The notes beneath the pieces are model-generated. The model saw only the letters and a program-made list of their open reading frames with translations, did not search any database and was not told the DNA's origin. 64,000 nucleotides of DNA from Spisula solida (Eukaryota; Mollusca; Bivalvia; Venerida; Mactridae), in contig OX365949.1 in the NCBI GenBank assembly GCA_947247005.1, positions 7,202,001 through 7,266,000 of the forward strand. Reading direction: 5' to 3'. The translations under genes and the position numbers were made by a program. Below are positions 42,801-52,640 of the stretch, piece after piece (position 1 is the first letter of the stretch; each line of letters opens with the position of its first letter).

Positions 42801-45800
42801 GGCCATGTAAAGCCCCATTATCTCTCCCAAAACCTTCTTCCGATCATCCTATGAATAGACTCAACTAAAGTGCTTCAAAATGCATCATTCTGCAGATAGG
42901 ATACCAAGTTATTGCTTTCTGACTATAGACGTTTACGGCTTAATGTGGCTTTAATAAAGCTGTGTGTGATACTAAAATAATTTTCCTTTATTTGTATTTA
43001 CTGTAAAATGAATGATGTTTGTTCTACAGGTTGACCAGAAGTTAGTACAGTGTTTTTCAGATCAGATATTCCTCACTGGGTTTGTACATGCAGATCCTCA
43101 TCCAGGCAATGGTAAGTTATCTCCCTTTATATAATATCCAACCTCATTCATTGGAGTTATCTCCCCTCATCTGGTATCAAACAAAAGTTTTATATTGTAG
43201 AAGAAAACATTTTCAGTTAATTGGAAAATGTCTCTAAGGCTGGAAAATGTCCATAAGGCCATAAATATAATTGTTGTTTCCAGAAACATGCACCAAAAGT
43301 TTGTTAGTTAATTAAAAAAATTGGAAGTTTTTTACAATGTAGAAGATCAGTTTCTCCTTGAAAAGTACCAAAATAGCATAAAATGTTGATTGAACACCAA
43401 AAAACCATTTAGAGTGGCATCAAATTTTTAGGGTAGGTGGAGATTCCAGGAAATGTTTTAGGCACTATGGCTTACTTTTCACTAATATTCCCTTACCATT
43501 TCTCAGTGATCAGACCTCAATAATAAGAGAAATCTGGTCTTCTGGTTGAATTGGTATAAGTCATGAAGTTTTATGAAAAGGAAAATGGTGGAGAGAGACA
43601 TAAATGGTTTTATTATTGATTAGAGGCTGTAAGGGTGCTTTGTAAGTTTTAATGTCAGGGTTATATTATAATTTCAGTGTTTATACGACAAGGCAAGGAT
43701 CAGAAAGCAGAGATTGTATTGTTAGACCACGGCTTGTACGATTATCTGAGGCCAGCACATAGAGAATATTTGTGTAATCTTTATAAAGCTATCATAATGA
43801 GGAATGAGGAAGAGATGGAACGATACTCACATTTACTGGGTGTTAAAGGTATGCCAGTGGTGTTTGATTAGTTATTTTTAGGGTTTACACTATTCGGTTT
43901 AATCTTCCCAACGGTTAACTGGTTAACCGCTAAACAATTTGTACATTTTGCTTGACGTTATTCTGGCATGTATCTTTTGACCGCGACACCTGTAAAGTAG
44001 GTCCTTACGAGGACATTGTTGCAATTTGTATTGTATTAAAAATGATTTAGAACTCAGTTTTGTCAAAGCTGTGGCATAGAATAGATCAAACTTGTAACCA
44101 CAGGTTCTGCAGTGTACAGAGTGCATTTATACGTGCAGGCTGGTGCTAGTGATGTTGATATATTTTTATAATTACATTTTCCCGAAATTTGTACTCAGTT
44201 GTTTCAAGTTTATATATTATGAATCAACTTACAGTAAACTATGTTTTATCATACTTGATTCATAGATCACTACCTGTCTTGGAAGTTGTACCTCATTTAG
44301 ATATGTGCAACAAAGACACACTTATTAAAATAATGCATTGAAAGTATACACTAATCCCTTATCATGTTATTCTACATTTATTTTGATGACACGTTTTAAT
44401 GCAATGCGGCATATAAGGCTGGCCTTAATAAATTGTTTGTTTAGAGTCACCATATTTACTCGCAATAAATGTTTTAGCCTTTCAGTTGACTCTTTTACAC
44501 TCTATGAGTGTATGTAAAAATAAATTCCTACCTACCCACCTAAAAGTTTCCAGGTTGCTTAATTCCAAACAAATAATTTGTAAGGGTCATTCTTCTCTTA
44601 GAGCTTTACTGGTAGTTTGTGATTCTAGCGCATGTCATATAATACCACGTCACCCACAAATGAAGTAAAAAATACAGAAATTTCTAAAATTGCCTGTACA
44701 TATTATTTTAACTTTGTGCCACTATTTGATCTTTCCTACATTAGATCTAAAATGAATTTCATTTTGTTGTCAAGGGATAATTAATAATTCCTTTTAATAC
44801 AAACAAAGAAGAATTGGTCTACACACACCTTAAAATGCCAAAATCACAAACCCTGGTTCATCTATAGTTTGTATTGTAGATTGTTCTAAAAGAATAATGT
44901 TGTATGTTATTTGTTTTATAGTGATACTAATGACATTTATTGAACTTATTAGATTACCAGATTTTTGCCAGTCTTGTGAAACAGGGGCCGGTTAAGTTCA
45001 CAAAAGCACCATCGTTGTTCCGACATAAACCTGTCGATATGAAGGCTTTCAGACGACTTCCGAAACAGATACAGCAGGAAATGAGGGAAGATTTTGAAAT
45101 CCTTCATGAAAGGATTTTCAAAGTGATGCGTGATATGCCTAGTTCTCTTCTATTGATATTTAGGTAAATGACTCATACATTGAGGCATTTTGGTAGATAT
45201 ATTGCATCTTATTACAATATTGTTTATGCATGGAACCTTCCTAAACTAGACACTTTCCTGACTTGACAATTTTTTTTTGGTTGCAGATGTTTCTGAGGTT
45301 TTATAAAAAAAAAATTCTTATAAGACCTGACCTACCTTTGACAAAAAAACACCATAAATTGATTCATAATTGTGTCAATTTTTTAGGGAAGTTCAGGATA
45401 CCCAAAACAAAAAAGTTTTTTACACCTTAGTAGAAGAAAATTTGGGCTTCCCATTGTGTGTGATTTGCGGAGTACTCTAGTTTGTAGAGAGTCCAGTTTA
45501 GGAAGGTTCCACTGCATTTGAATCATTTTACTGTAAAATCATCTACATTGATTGAAGGCGAATATCTGATTAAGTTAAACTTCTGTGTGTTTACTTAATA
45601 TAAAAAAATCGTAATTTATGACCCTATTCAATTGCCTTTTATTTAATGTTTGAATTTCCTTACCAAATAAATGATTTTACAGTATTTTGAAAATACGTCA
45701 TGTATGAAAATGCACCACAGTCACAACTTATTTTATGTTTTTATAGAACATTTTAAGTCACAAATATATCAACCATCAATTCATACCTTTTGCTCTGTAA

Positions 45801-48800
45801 TTGGTTAGGGTTACTGGTTCTGGTTGCCACTTTAAATCGCTGGTCTTTCTCTGCTGTGTAGATGATGCATCTAATTTTTGGGCACAATTCTGGGATGATA
45901 GTACATGTAGTTTGGGCAATTCTTGTTAGAATACAGTATGTACTTCAAAGCACAATCGTAACTATTTCTATTTTGTTATATGAAACTTATACCAATGATA
46001 TAATTAGATGGTGCATTTTCTGTCTGTTGTAACATACAAACTCTGGATTTTATAGTGGATAGTAACATCAACCATTTAGAATCTAGAAGTACTAAGTGTG
46101 TTATTTTTCTACATGATCCATGTTTGTATGTTGTGCTGGTTTTATATTGTGGAAGGGTTTTTATGATAAAATGGTTTTGCTAACTGATGTTCTGCATGTT
46201 TTATTTTGTATTATTCCATCTTTCTCCCTGTTGAAGGTGTTTAGCCCATTCTACCTTGCATGCATGTCTGGTACTTGAATTTGTTCTTTTATTTTATCTT
46301 TGTTGCGTTATTTCTATAAATGTCATTTGAAGATTTGCTATCATGATGAAATCATATGATTGACCTTGAGATCATGGCCTTGAAATCACATCATTGAGCT
46401 TGAGATAATGTTCTCGAAATCATATCATTGACCTTGAGATCATGTTCTTGAAATCATATCATTGACCTTGAGATTATAGCCTTTAAATCATACCATTGAC
46501 CTTGAGATCATGGCCTTGAAATCATATAATTGACCTTGAGATAATGTTCTTGAAATCATATCATTGACCTTGAGATCATAGCCCTGAAATCATGTCATTG
46601 ACCTTGAGACCATGGCCTTGAAATCATATAATTGACCTTGAGATCATAGCTATGAAATCACATCATTGACCTTGAGATAATGTTCTTGAAATCATATCAT
46701 TGACCTTGAGATCATATCCTTTAAATCATATCATTGACCTTGAGATCATGGCCTTGAAATCATAACATTGACCTTGAGATCATGGCTTTGAAATCATATC
46801 ATTGACCTTGAGAGCATGGCCTTGAAATCACGACATTATTTACCTGAAGATTAGTGAAACTTGAGATAATTTTCAGGTCATTTATCTCTGGATGGAAATG
46901 GGAGTTCTTTCTTAAAAAGTGAAGATTTTCAAAATAAATGTATGTCCCTGGGACCTACTTAAGCTGTGGTTAAGTGTGGGTTATGAAATCATTAAATCTT
47001 TAATTGGCCTTTGTTTGAATTTTTCTTGCTGACAAACAAACAGTTATAACTTTGTTTTGTATTGTTACTGTGTACATCTTTGTATTATTCAATTATTTAT
47101 TTAACCAGCGCTTATCATGGCAATTTTTTCAGCTTTCAACTTTTTTGAGCTTTTTCTCTCTGCTTTCAGTTGACCTGGATCAGAAACCCAAATTCTTGAA
47201 AATTAAAATCCTTCCACAATATAAAGAAGTCTTCTAGATTTTTCTATAATGAATTTATTAATCCATATAATTATGACTCTGTAGGTGCTGGGAATCCGGT
47301 TTTGAAAAGAAGATGTTCAGTTTTTCTGCAATTTTTTTCTAGTTTCTAACAAATTTTTTTTACATAGTTTTGAATTACGGCAGCACTTGATATATATTAT
47401 TTACTGAGTATTAAATCATGGTACTTGATTTCTTCTATGACAGACCGGGTAGATCTGTTCTGTGAGATTATCATGCAGAAGCCATTACTGAATCGTCAAA
47501 CCTTGTACATGCCATGTAAACTTTCCGATGAGGAACTCGCTCATATGAAGCTTGTAGCCGGCCAGCATTTTGATCAAATTATGGAAGTTTTGAAAGAAAT
47601 TCCTAGAGAAATGTTATTGATTATCAGGTTTGTAATATTGTCTGTTAACTGTTAACAAAGTTATAGCTGTTTGTTTTTCAGTTACTCTTTTGTTTTTGTC
47701 TTTAACTGTTTTCCATACTTTAAGTTAGTAATTTTTTGTCACAACTGTTTTCCATACTTAGTAAGTTTTTGTCACAACTGTTTTCCATACTTATTTAGTT
47801 TCTTTTGTCTATTTTTAACAGTTACAATATATACTTTTTTAACTAGACATTTGCTATGTTTTTACTAATAAAGCCTCAGGTGTATGTTCGTATTTCTTCA
47901 CTTAGTCTTTTTATGAAGGAAACTTAATACTTAAAGGAATGGAAGTTATTTCGAGTATAACGAAATGGAAGTTATTTCGAGTATATTATATGTTCTATTT
48001 GGCTAAAATAATTTTAATCATTGGATATGGTTTTTGTTTCGTCAGGCATTAAAATGTCATATTATCTTTTATTCTTATTATAGTTATTTGTTCTTTCAAT
48101 TGTTCCTGGCATGATGTTAACACTTTATCTCCTTTTGGTTTTGGGTTTTTTTATGTTCGTTTTGTTGACTTTGTTGACTAATTTGTATTTTCATCATGTA
48201 AAGTTCCCTGTTTACATCATGTTGGTAGAATGCTGAACTTATTTCTGGGTCAGGCTATGGATGTTGACTAAATTAGTCTATTACATCTGGAAAAAAAATT
48301 CAGTCTGAAACAGAAGAGTCAGTTAGTACTGGTTGACAATTAGTTCTAGAAAAACAGCTTAATTTAACTGTCATTCATTTATGACCGATACTTTGTCGGA
48401 AAAAAACTTAACACTCAATGAAACAATTCCATGAAAACTCTACAGGTTAACTTAATTGTCAGTTGTTTATCACTGAAATTGTTGAAAATGGAGTTAAGCT
48501 CTGTTGATTTAGACCTAATATATTCGGACTGGTATGAATTAGGGTATGTTGGATAATCGGTGATAAGGCAAATATTAGGCCTCAAAATGTTTATACATGT
48601 ACTATGATGTTTATTACTGTTTATGTTTAGTGTGAAATGCTATATTTTAGAAATATGAACACTGTTAGAGCAATCACTCGAGAACATGGACACCCTGTCG
48701 ACAGATATGGAATCATGGCAAAAAGGTATGAATGATTATGATTATATTGAGTACCTTAAAAGACATACCAATCCATTTCTTAAAAATGTTTTTAACCATT

Positions 48801-49760
48801 AAATACAATCAAAGTCTCTGGTACAATTCTGGTTTTCAGAGAATGTATAATATTTTTTTATCAAAATTTTGGCCTTTTTATTGATTTCATGTTTCTTGTA
48901 AAACTTTTAATTTTTTTTATTAAAGATCTGACTGAAGAAAATGTTAAAATGATATGCATGGTCTATTTCAGTGCTATATCAGGAATGTTAAAATGATATG
49001 CATGGTCTATTTCAGTGCTATATCAGGAATGTTAAAATGATATGCATTGTCTATTTCAGTGCTATATTAGGAATGTTAAAATGATATGCATCGTCTATTT
49101 CAGTGCTATATCAGGAATGTTAAAATGATATGCATGGTCTATTTCAGTGCTATATCAGGAATGTTAAAATGATATGCATTGTCTATTTCAGTGCTATATC
49201 AGGAATGTTAAAATGATATGCATTGTCTATTTCAGTGCTATATCAGGAATGTTAAAATGATATGCATGGTCTATTTCAGTGCTATATCAGGAATGTTAAA
49301 ATGATATGCATGGTCTATTTCAGTGCTATATCAGGAATGTTAAAATAATATGCATTGTCTATTTCAGTGCTATATCAGGAATGTTAAAATGATATGCATT
49401 GTCTATTTCAGTGCTATATCAGGAATGTTAAAATAATATGCATTGTCTATTTCAGTGCTATATCAGGAATGTTAAAATGATATGCATTGTCTATTTCAGT
49501 GCTATAACAGGAACATTAATTTGATATGCATGGTCTATTTCAGTGCTATAACGGGAACATACCGTAAGGCAGCGGAGGATATAACTGTGATAGCACGAGC
49601 GCAGGCATGGTGGGAGAAACTGGTGTTTGATTATAGAGTAAAAGCTGAGGGCTGGAAGCTGTGGCTAGCATTTGTGTATCTACGTATCTTACAGTTACTT
49701 GGCCGGGTACCACCCATGGAGAAAGTACAAAGTTTTATGGAAACAGAAGAAAAAAGGTAA
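36600..49760 (+). CDS. ADCK5: ADCK5-like aarF/UbiB-family atypical kinase, complete, with alternative exons 9a/9b
   Basis: Joined exons: 36600-36889, 37266-37530, 38594-38734, 40809-40922, 41482-41613, 42379-42462, 43030-43111, 43678-43848, then 44953-45163 (9a) or 47444-47627 (9b), 48651-48725, 49544-49760. This gives 593 residues with 9a or 584 with 9b (human ADCK5 580). The N-terminus is Arg-rich and Asp/Glu-free, like a mitochondrial presequence, with a membrane segment at about 59-77. Family motifs: KxGQ (K151-Q154), alanine-rich loop EPIAAAS (208-214) in place of a Gly-rich loop, VAVK (K232), ELDF (279-282), [10 protein letters not shown] (360-369) and LLDHG (D386). UbiB/COQ8 relatives are ATP-binding proteins tied to coenzyme Q or lipid handling in mitochondria; the role of ADCK5 itself is poorly known. 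VQYIDL-type and [10 protein letters not shown] stretches place it with ADCK5 rather than ADCK1, ADCK2 or COQ8. Confidence 0.93.
37266..37530 (+). CDS. ADCK5: ADCK5 exon 2 (KxGQ motif)
   Basis: Residues 97-185. [19 protein letters not shown] contains the UbiB-family KxGQ motif that occludes the active site in COQ8-type proteins. Acceptor tcttccag, donor GAT|gtatgt. Confidence 0.93.
37651..37805. mobile_element. Decayed copy of the pogo-like MITE at 12770
   Basis: 'gttgttgtgacgaatacgtcagtgtactaaattgat' style sequence and 'aatttgtcagtatatcaggtg' match 12795-12920 in the same order. The ends are eroded. Confidence 0.65.
38594..38734 (+). CDS. ADCK5: ADCK5 exon 3 (Ala-rich loop, VAVK)
   Basis: Residues 186-232: [17 protein letters not shown] then [20 protein letters not shown] and DDVAVK. 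Carries the AAAS loop and the nucleotide-binding lysine K232. Phase 0 at both ends. Confidence 0.94.
38880..40800. other. ADCK5 intron 3, no recognised element
   Basis: About 1.9 kb of AT-rich intron. No clear repeat ends or exon-like segment were recognised. Confidence 0.45.
40809..40922 (+). CDS. ADCK5: ADCK5 exon 4
   Basis: Residues 233-270: [20 protein letters not shown] then [11 protein letters not shown], a segment typical of ADCK5 orthologues. Phase 0 at both ends. Confidence 0.93.
41144..41345 (+). mobile_element. tRNA-like SINE in ADCK5 intron 4
   Basis: Head with 'cctagtggtagaaagtgtgc' (box A-like) and GGGTTTGAGCCC (box B), followed by an A-run at 41231 and a body with 'gggttctcctcaaaccctcg'. 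Not a functional tRNA. Confidence 0.6.
41482..41613 (+). CDS. ADCK5: ADCK5 exon 5 (ExD motif)
   Basis: Residues 271-314: [20 protein letters not shown] with the family ExD motif (E279, D281) and N287, then [13 protein letters not shown]. Phase 0 at both ends. Confidence 0.94.
42379..42462 (+). CDS. ADCK5: ADCK5 exon 6
   Basis: Residues 315-342: [20 protein letters not shown] and on. It corresponds to the hinge-side 'VLT.(E/D)(Y/F).. G.KV.D' segment. Phase 0 at both ends. Confidence 0.93.
42668..42965 (+). mobile_element. tRNA-derived SINE in ADCK5 intron 6
   Basis: 'ttggctgagcatctgacttg' carries box A and GGTTTGAATCCC at 42735-42746 box B. The body includes 'tggccatgtaaagccccatt' and the tail region 'tgtggctttaataaagc'. 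A different SINE family from 10164. Confidence 0.7.
43030..43111 (+). CDS. ADCK5: ADCK5 exon 7 (catalytic HxDxHPGN)
   Basis: Residues 343-369, ending [13 protein letters not shown]364 is the HRD-like catalytic aspartate and N369 the metal-binding asparagine. Phase 0 in, phase 1 out. Confidence 0.94.
43678..43848 (+). CDS. ADCK5: ADCK5 exon 8 (DFG-equivalent)
   Basis: Residues 370-426: [20 protein letters not shown] and on to [11 protein letters not shown]386 is the DFG-equivalent metal ligand. Ends phase 1 (G|gtatgc). Confidence 0.94.
44953..45163 (+). CDS. ADCK5: ADCK5 exon 9a (alternative exon, phase 1-2)
   Basis: 211 nt; with the donor base of exon 8 it reads [20 protein letters not shown], later [19 protein letters not shown] and PSSLLLIFR. 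It is homologous to exon 9b in position, phases and pattern. The DYxxFA start is closer to vertebrate ADCK5 than 9b is, but the second half is more diverged and there are nine extra residues. Acceptor has a weak pyrimidine tract (aacttattag); donor AG|gtaaat. Confidence 0.85.
45164..46340. other. Intron between ADCK5 exons 9a and 9b, first part
   Basis: AT-rich, no recognised element. The 9a/9b intron is 2.28 kb in total and also carries the minisatellite at 46346. Confidence 0.45.
46346..46835 (+). repeat. 34-bp minisatellite in the intron between exons 9a and 9b
   Basis: About 14-15 units of the type cattgaccttgagatcatgg + ccttgaaatcatat. Differences between units are single bases (gccttgaaatc, gttcttgaaatc, gcctttaaatc). 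Non-coding. Confidence 0.93.
47444..47627 (+). CDS. ADCK5: ADCK5 exon 9b (alternative exon, phase 1-2)
   Basis: 184 nt; reads [20 protein letters not shown], then [19 protein letters not shown] and [17 protein letters not shown]. It matches the usual length and the 'LREL/IPR.MLL..R' pattern of the family better than 9a, so it is probably the ancestral version. Acceptor cttctatgacag, donor AG|gtttgt. Confidence 0.9.
48651..48725 (+). CDS. ADCK5: ADCK5 exon 10
   Basis: Completes R then [20 protein letters not shown] and IMAK, the highly conserved N(I/M)NTVRAI segment. It requires a phase-2 donor, supplied by either 9a or 9b. Donor AG|gtatga. Confidence 0.93.
48945..49558 (+). repeat. 44-bp minisatellite repeating the 3' splice site of ADCK5 exon 11 (14 acceptors)
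   Basis: Units of 44 bp: tgatatgcat(g/t)gtctatttcag|tgctatatcaggaatgttaaaa. Acceptor AGs precede 48972, 49016, 49060, 49104, 49148, 49192, 49236, 49280, 49324, 49368, 49412, 49456, 49500 and 49544. Only the last runs into the full exon. Unit 13 (gctataacaggaacattaat) is intermediate between the true exon start (gctataacgggaacatac) and the bulk units. Confidence 0.97.
49544..49760 (+). CDS. ADCK5: ADCK5 exon 11 (C-terminus)
   Basis: Reads [20 protein letters not shown], then [19 protein letters not shown], ending METEEKR and TAA at 49758-49760. The length at the stop fits the family. AAAAAG|gtaaaa at 49757 could instead act as a donor to 52580. The exon start is the last of 14 near-identical acceptors. 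Confidence 0.9.
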
Positions 49761-50590
49761 AATTTTGGGAATTTTTATACACATGTGATTTGGCTTCAAT
49801 AAAATATATGCGGCTCAGGTAACTCAACAAACATCTTTGTTCTCTTGTTTATTGATGTTTGTAGAAAAAAAAGATTTCTATAACAAAAAAATCCTTAAAA
49901 TTTTGAATAATAGTAATGTATAATCTTTTAGATAATTTCATAACCAAACTTTCAAGAAAAGAACTATGTGCTGACATTGTGACTTATGTTACCTAATCCA
50001 CACATATTTATTGGGGCCTAGTGTAGTTACAGCTACTAGAGTCATGTAGTATCTAACTATAACAAGAACTAATGTACATTTATATCCTAAACATATTAAG
50101 TACCAATACCGATATTCTATGGAGAAAAGGAGAAGAACTGATGCCTTTCATCACATCTACATCATAGGACTGGTGCAATAAATCAACTGTACAATAATAC
50201 ATGGTACAATGTTTGTTTTGATTTCAGGTGAACTAAATTGATCTGTTAGTATTTTGTCTCTTGAGAATAGTGATAGTGTTAGATACTGTTCGTTATCTTT
50301 AAGTATGGTGTACATACAGGGCAATCATCCTCACTACCATAAACTTTAAACACACTTCGGCCAAAGGCTAATATGACGGTCTTCAGCCCAATTTATTTTA
50401 TGGCGATTGTGAAGCAAATTCTCCAACTTGCATTTATCACTATTCACACCTCCTGATGATATCCATGGCCAAAATGGTATTACAGAAGAGAAAGCAGTTT
50501 CCCTTTTTCATGCAAGGAAAAGATAATAACAGATCAGTAAGGGAAGGCATTACGCTCAACCGAAACATAGCACGAAAGGCACAAAAAGGA
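49761..50590. other. ADCK5 3' flank
   Basis: Follows the TAA stop; 'cttcaataaaatatatg' at 49794-49810 offers a possible AATAAA polyadenylation signal at 49799-49804. Otherwise AT-rich with no recognised feature. Confidence 0.5.
49799..49804 (+). terminator. Candidate polyadenylation signal of ADCK5
   Basis: AATAAA lies about 40 nt after the TAA stop. It would give a very short 3' UTR; a longer, spliced end at 52580 is the alternative. Confidence 0.35.
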
Positions 50591-50597
50591 AAAGCAC

Positions 50598-50765
50598 AGA
50601 CTACAAGCACAGACTACAAGCACAGACTACAAGCACAGACTACAATCACAGACTACAAGCACAGACTACACACACAGACTACACACACAGACTACAAGCA
50701 CAGACTACAAGCCACAGACTACAAGCCACAGACTACAAGCACAGACTACAAGCCACAATTACACA
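50598..50765 (+). repeat. 13-bp-class tandem repeat (cacagactacaag)
   Basis: About 12-13 units of cacagactacaag and variants (cacacacagactacac, ccacagactacaag). It produces a spurious 105-residue open frame. Confidence 0.9.
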
Positions 50766-51185
50766 CACAATAAAGAACAAGATAAACTTTAAGTTAACAG
50801 CTACAAATTCCTTGATTCCTTCATGTATATTCTATTTTGTGATTTGGTATGATGCAGCCATCAAGTGAATGCCCAGGATGGAAATCGAACACTTAACCAT
50901 GCACTGGGCTATCCGATAGAATCGAGAACACGATAACAAAACATATTGTCATAATATATCATATATTTTACCCTTGATTACCAATGACTTTTCAGGAAAC
51001 TAAAATTTTTGCCTATCAGCTCAAAAGTCTGGCAAGAATTATTAGAGAAATACAGTGAGACTTATATCCATTCTATTTTATTGTTCAGTGGAAATGGTAA
51101 ACTTGGTGATTTCATTGGAAACAAAATTGGTTGATAGAATTGTTGAGAATTATTGCATGAATGAATGGTTGAAGGTTTTCATTTC

Positions 51186-51500
51186 ACCTGAGCACAAAGT
51201 GCTTAAGGTGAGCAATTAGGATGCTTGGACGTCTGTCGTGTGTTGTATGTCAACAATTTCATTAAATGCCATCTCCTACTAAACTACTGAACAGATTTTG
51301 ACCAAACTGTACAGGAATGATTCTTTGGTGTTCCACTTTAAATGTTTCAGTCCGCTGCATATGCAGGTCACTGGGTCAATAAGGTTTTATCTTTAAATGC
51401 CATCTTCTTAATTACTGAATAGATTTTGACCAATCTTTACAGGAATAATCTTCATGTGGTCCTCATCAAATGATAGTATCAAATGTTCCAGTCTGCTGCA
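51186..51500 (+). repeat. Possible decayed mobile-element copy
   Basis: 'ttcacctgagcacaaagtgc' followed by 'ttaaggtgagcaattaggat' and two diverged units with 'actgaa(c/t)agattttgaccaa' (51285 and 51412). It resembles the left end plus core units of the tandem-bearing elements, but the family could not be fixed. Confidence 0.45.
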
Positions 51501-52579
51501 TATGTATGTCACAGCGTGAAAAAGTAGTTTTTAGGAGCGAGAACATTTTAAATATCGTCTCCTTATCTACTGAATCAATTTTATCCAAATCTGTGCATCC
51601 ATCTATCTTTTCTCCTGTCATCCAGAGCCATATCACTGGAATCATTTGGATAATGAAGTTAATAAGATAAAAGTCATACCGGTAAATTAACATGGATATG
51701 CGGCTCTGAAAGTACTACTCATTAGCCAATGGTAGTAATGGTCTCTGAATTAAGAAAAATTAATTGCTTACATTAAACGGGTTGCCATCTTATTTCTTTA
51801 TCACGTTAACTAACCATTAAACATTGAATTATTACACTAACAATTTGTTGTTTTTCGTTATAACTTTTCATATTATAACATATTTGGTATATAGACTAAC
51901 ATTTTACACTATTGTTTAGATTCACTAACAATTTGTTGAATAATCATTGGCTTTGTTTCTTTGTATCACATTTAGCACATTCGTTAAAATTGAACAGTCA
52001 TTACATTAAAGCTAACATCTGTCAATAACCCATTCTCAAAATTAAACACATTTAGCAATGTTGTACTTTATGTTATGTGTCATCATTTCATTTTCTTAGG
52101 TACTAGAAATGTTAACCAACAATCATTACTAATCAATCATTGTTAGCTGATTAATTCAATTTACTTTATATTTAGTGGATGCTTTTAGAGCAATCATAAG
52201 TTGGATGCTGGTTTAGTTTCATGCACTAAACTCTTCATGTGAAATCTGCAGATTTCCTTAATAGAATAGAAAGTTGTAGATTGAAATATCCTCCATTTTA
52301 TATACTAAGTCTAGTACTTTGTACATCTAGAAAGGCGCATTGGACATTTGATGAATTTTCTTGTTAAATTAATTCTAAAAAGCATCAAACTAATGCTTTA
52401 AACCAATTTGGCTCTAATAAGCATCAAATAATGCTTTAAGACTATTCGGCTCTAATAAGCATCAAAATAATGCTTTTAGACTATTTGGTAGGATGAAATA
52501 GTGTGTGGTTGTGTGTACAGAGAGCTAGTAGTTATGTCCAGGTCTAGTCATGTTGTAATGTTTACGTTCTCTATTGTAG

Positions 52580-52640
52580 GTATGAGAATCTGTGAAGAGG
52601 AGATAAACATGTCCAAGCTGGGGCTGTGATTTATACAATC
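52580..52640 (+). other. Possible alternative last exon of ADCK5
   Basis: Acceptor ttctctattgtag ends at 52579. Joined to AAAAAG at 49756 it would read K-R-Y-E-N-L then TGA at 52593-52595. The acceptor is good, but the downstream end and any use are not shown by sequence. Confidence 0.3.

Noticed and set aside
43911..43930. Small palindrome ggttaactggttaacc
   Set aside because: Short and isolated; expected by chance at this length in AT-rich DNA.
47160..47237. Possible third alternative exon between 9a and 9b (after ctgctttcag at 47169)
   Set aside because: Good acceptor, but the peptide ([15 protein letters not shown]) is not homologous to 9a or 9b and no donor follows in a fitting phase.
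36600..49760. Assignment to ADCK1, ADCK2 or COQ8
   Set aside because: The QYIDLxDRFx[13 protein letters not shown] and NxNTVRAI segments and the exon 11 tail fit ADCK5; COQ8 has a different, longer N-terminal region.
50456..50773. 105-codon ORF
   Set aside because: Most of it is the cacagactacaag tandem repeat.
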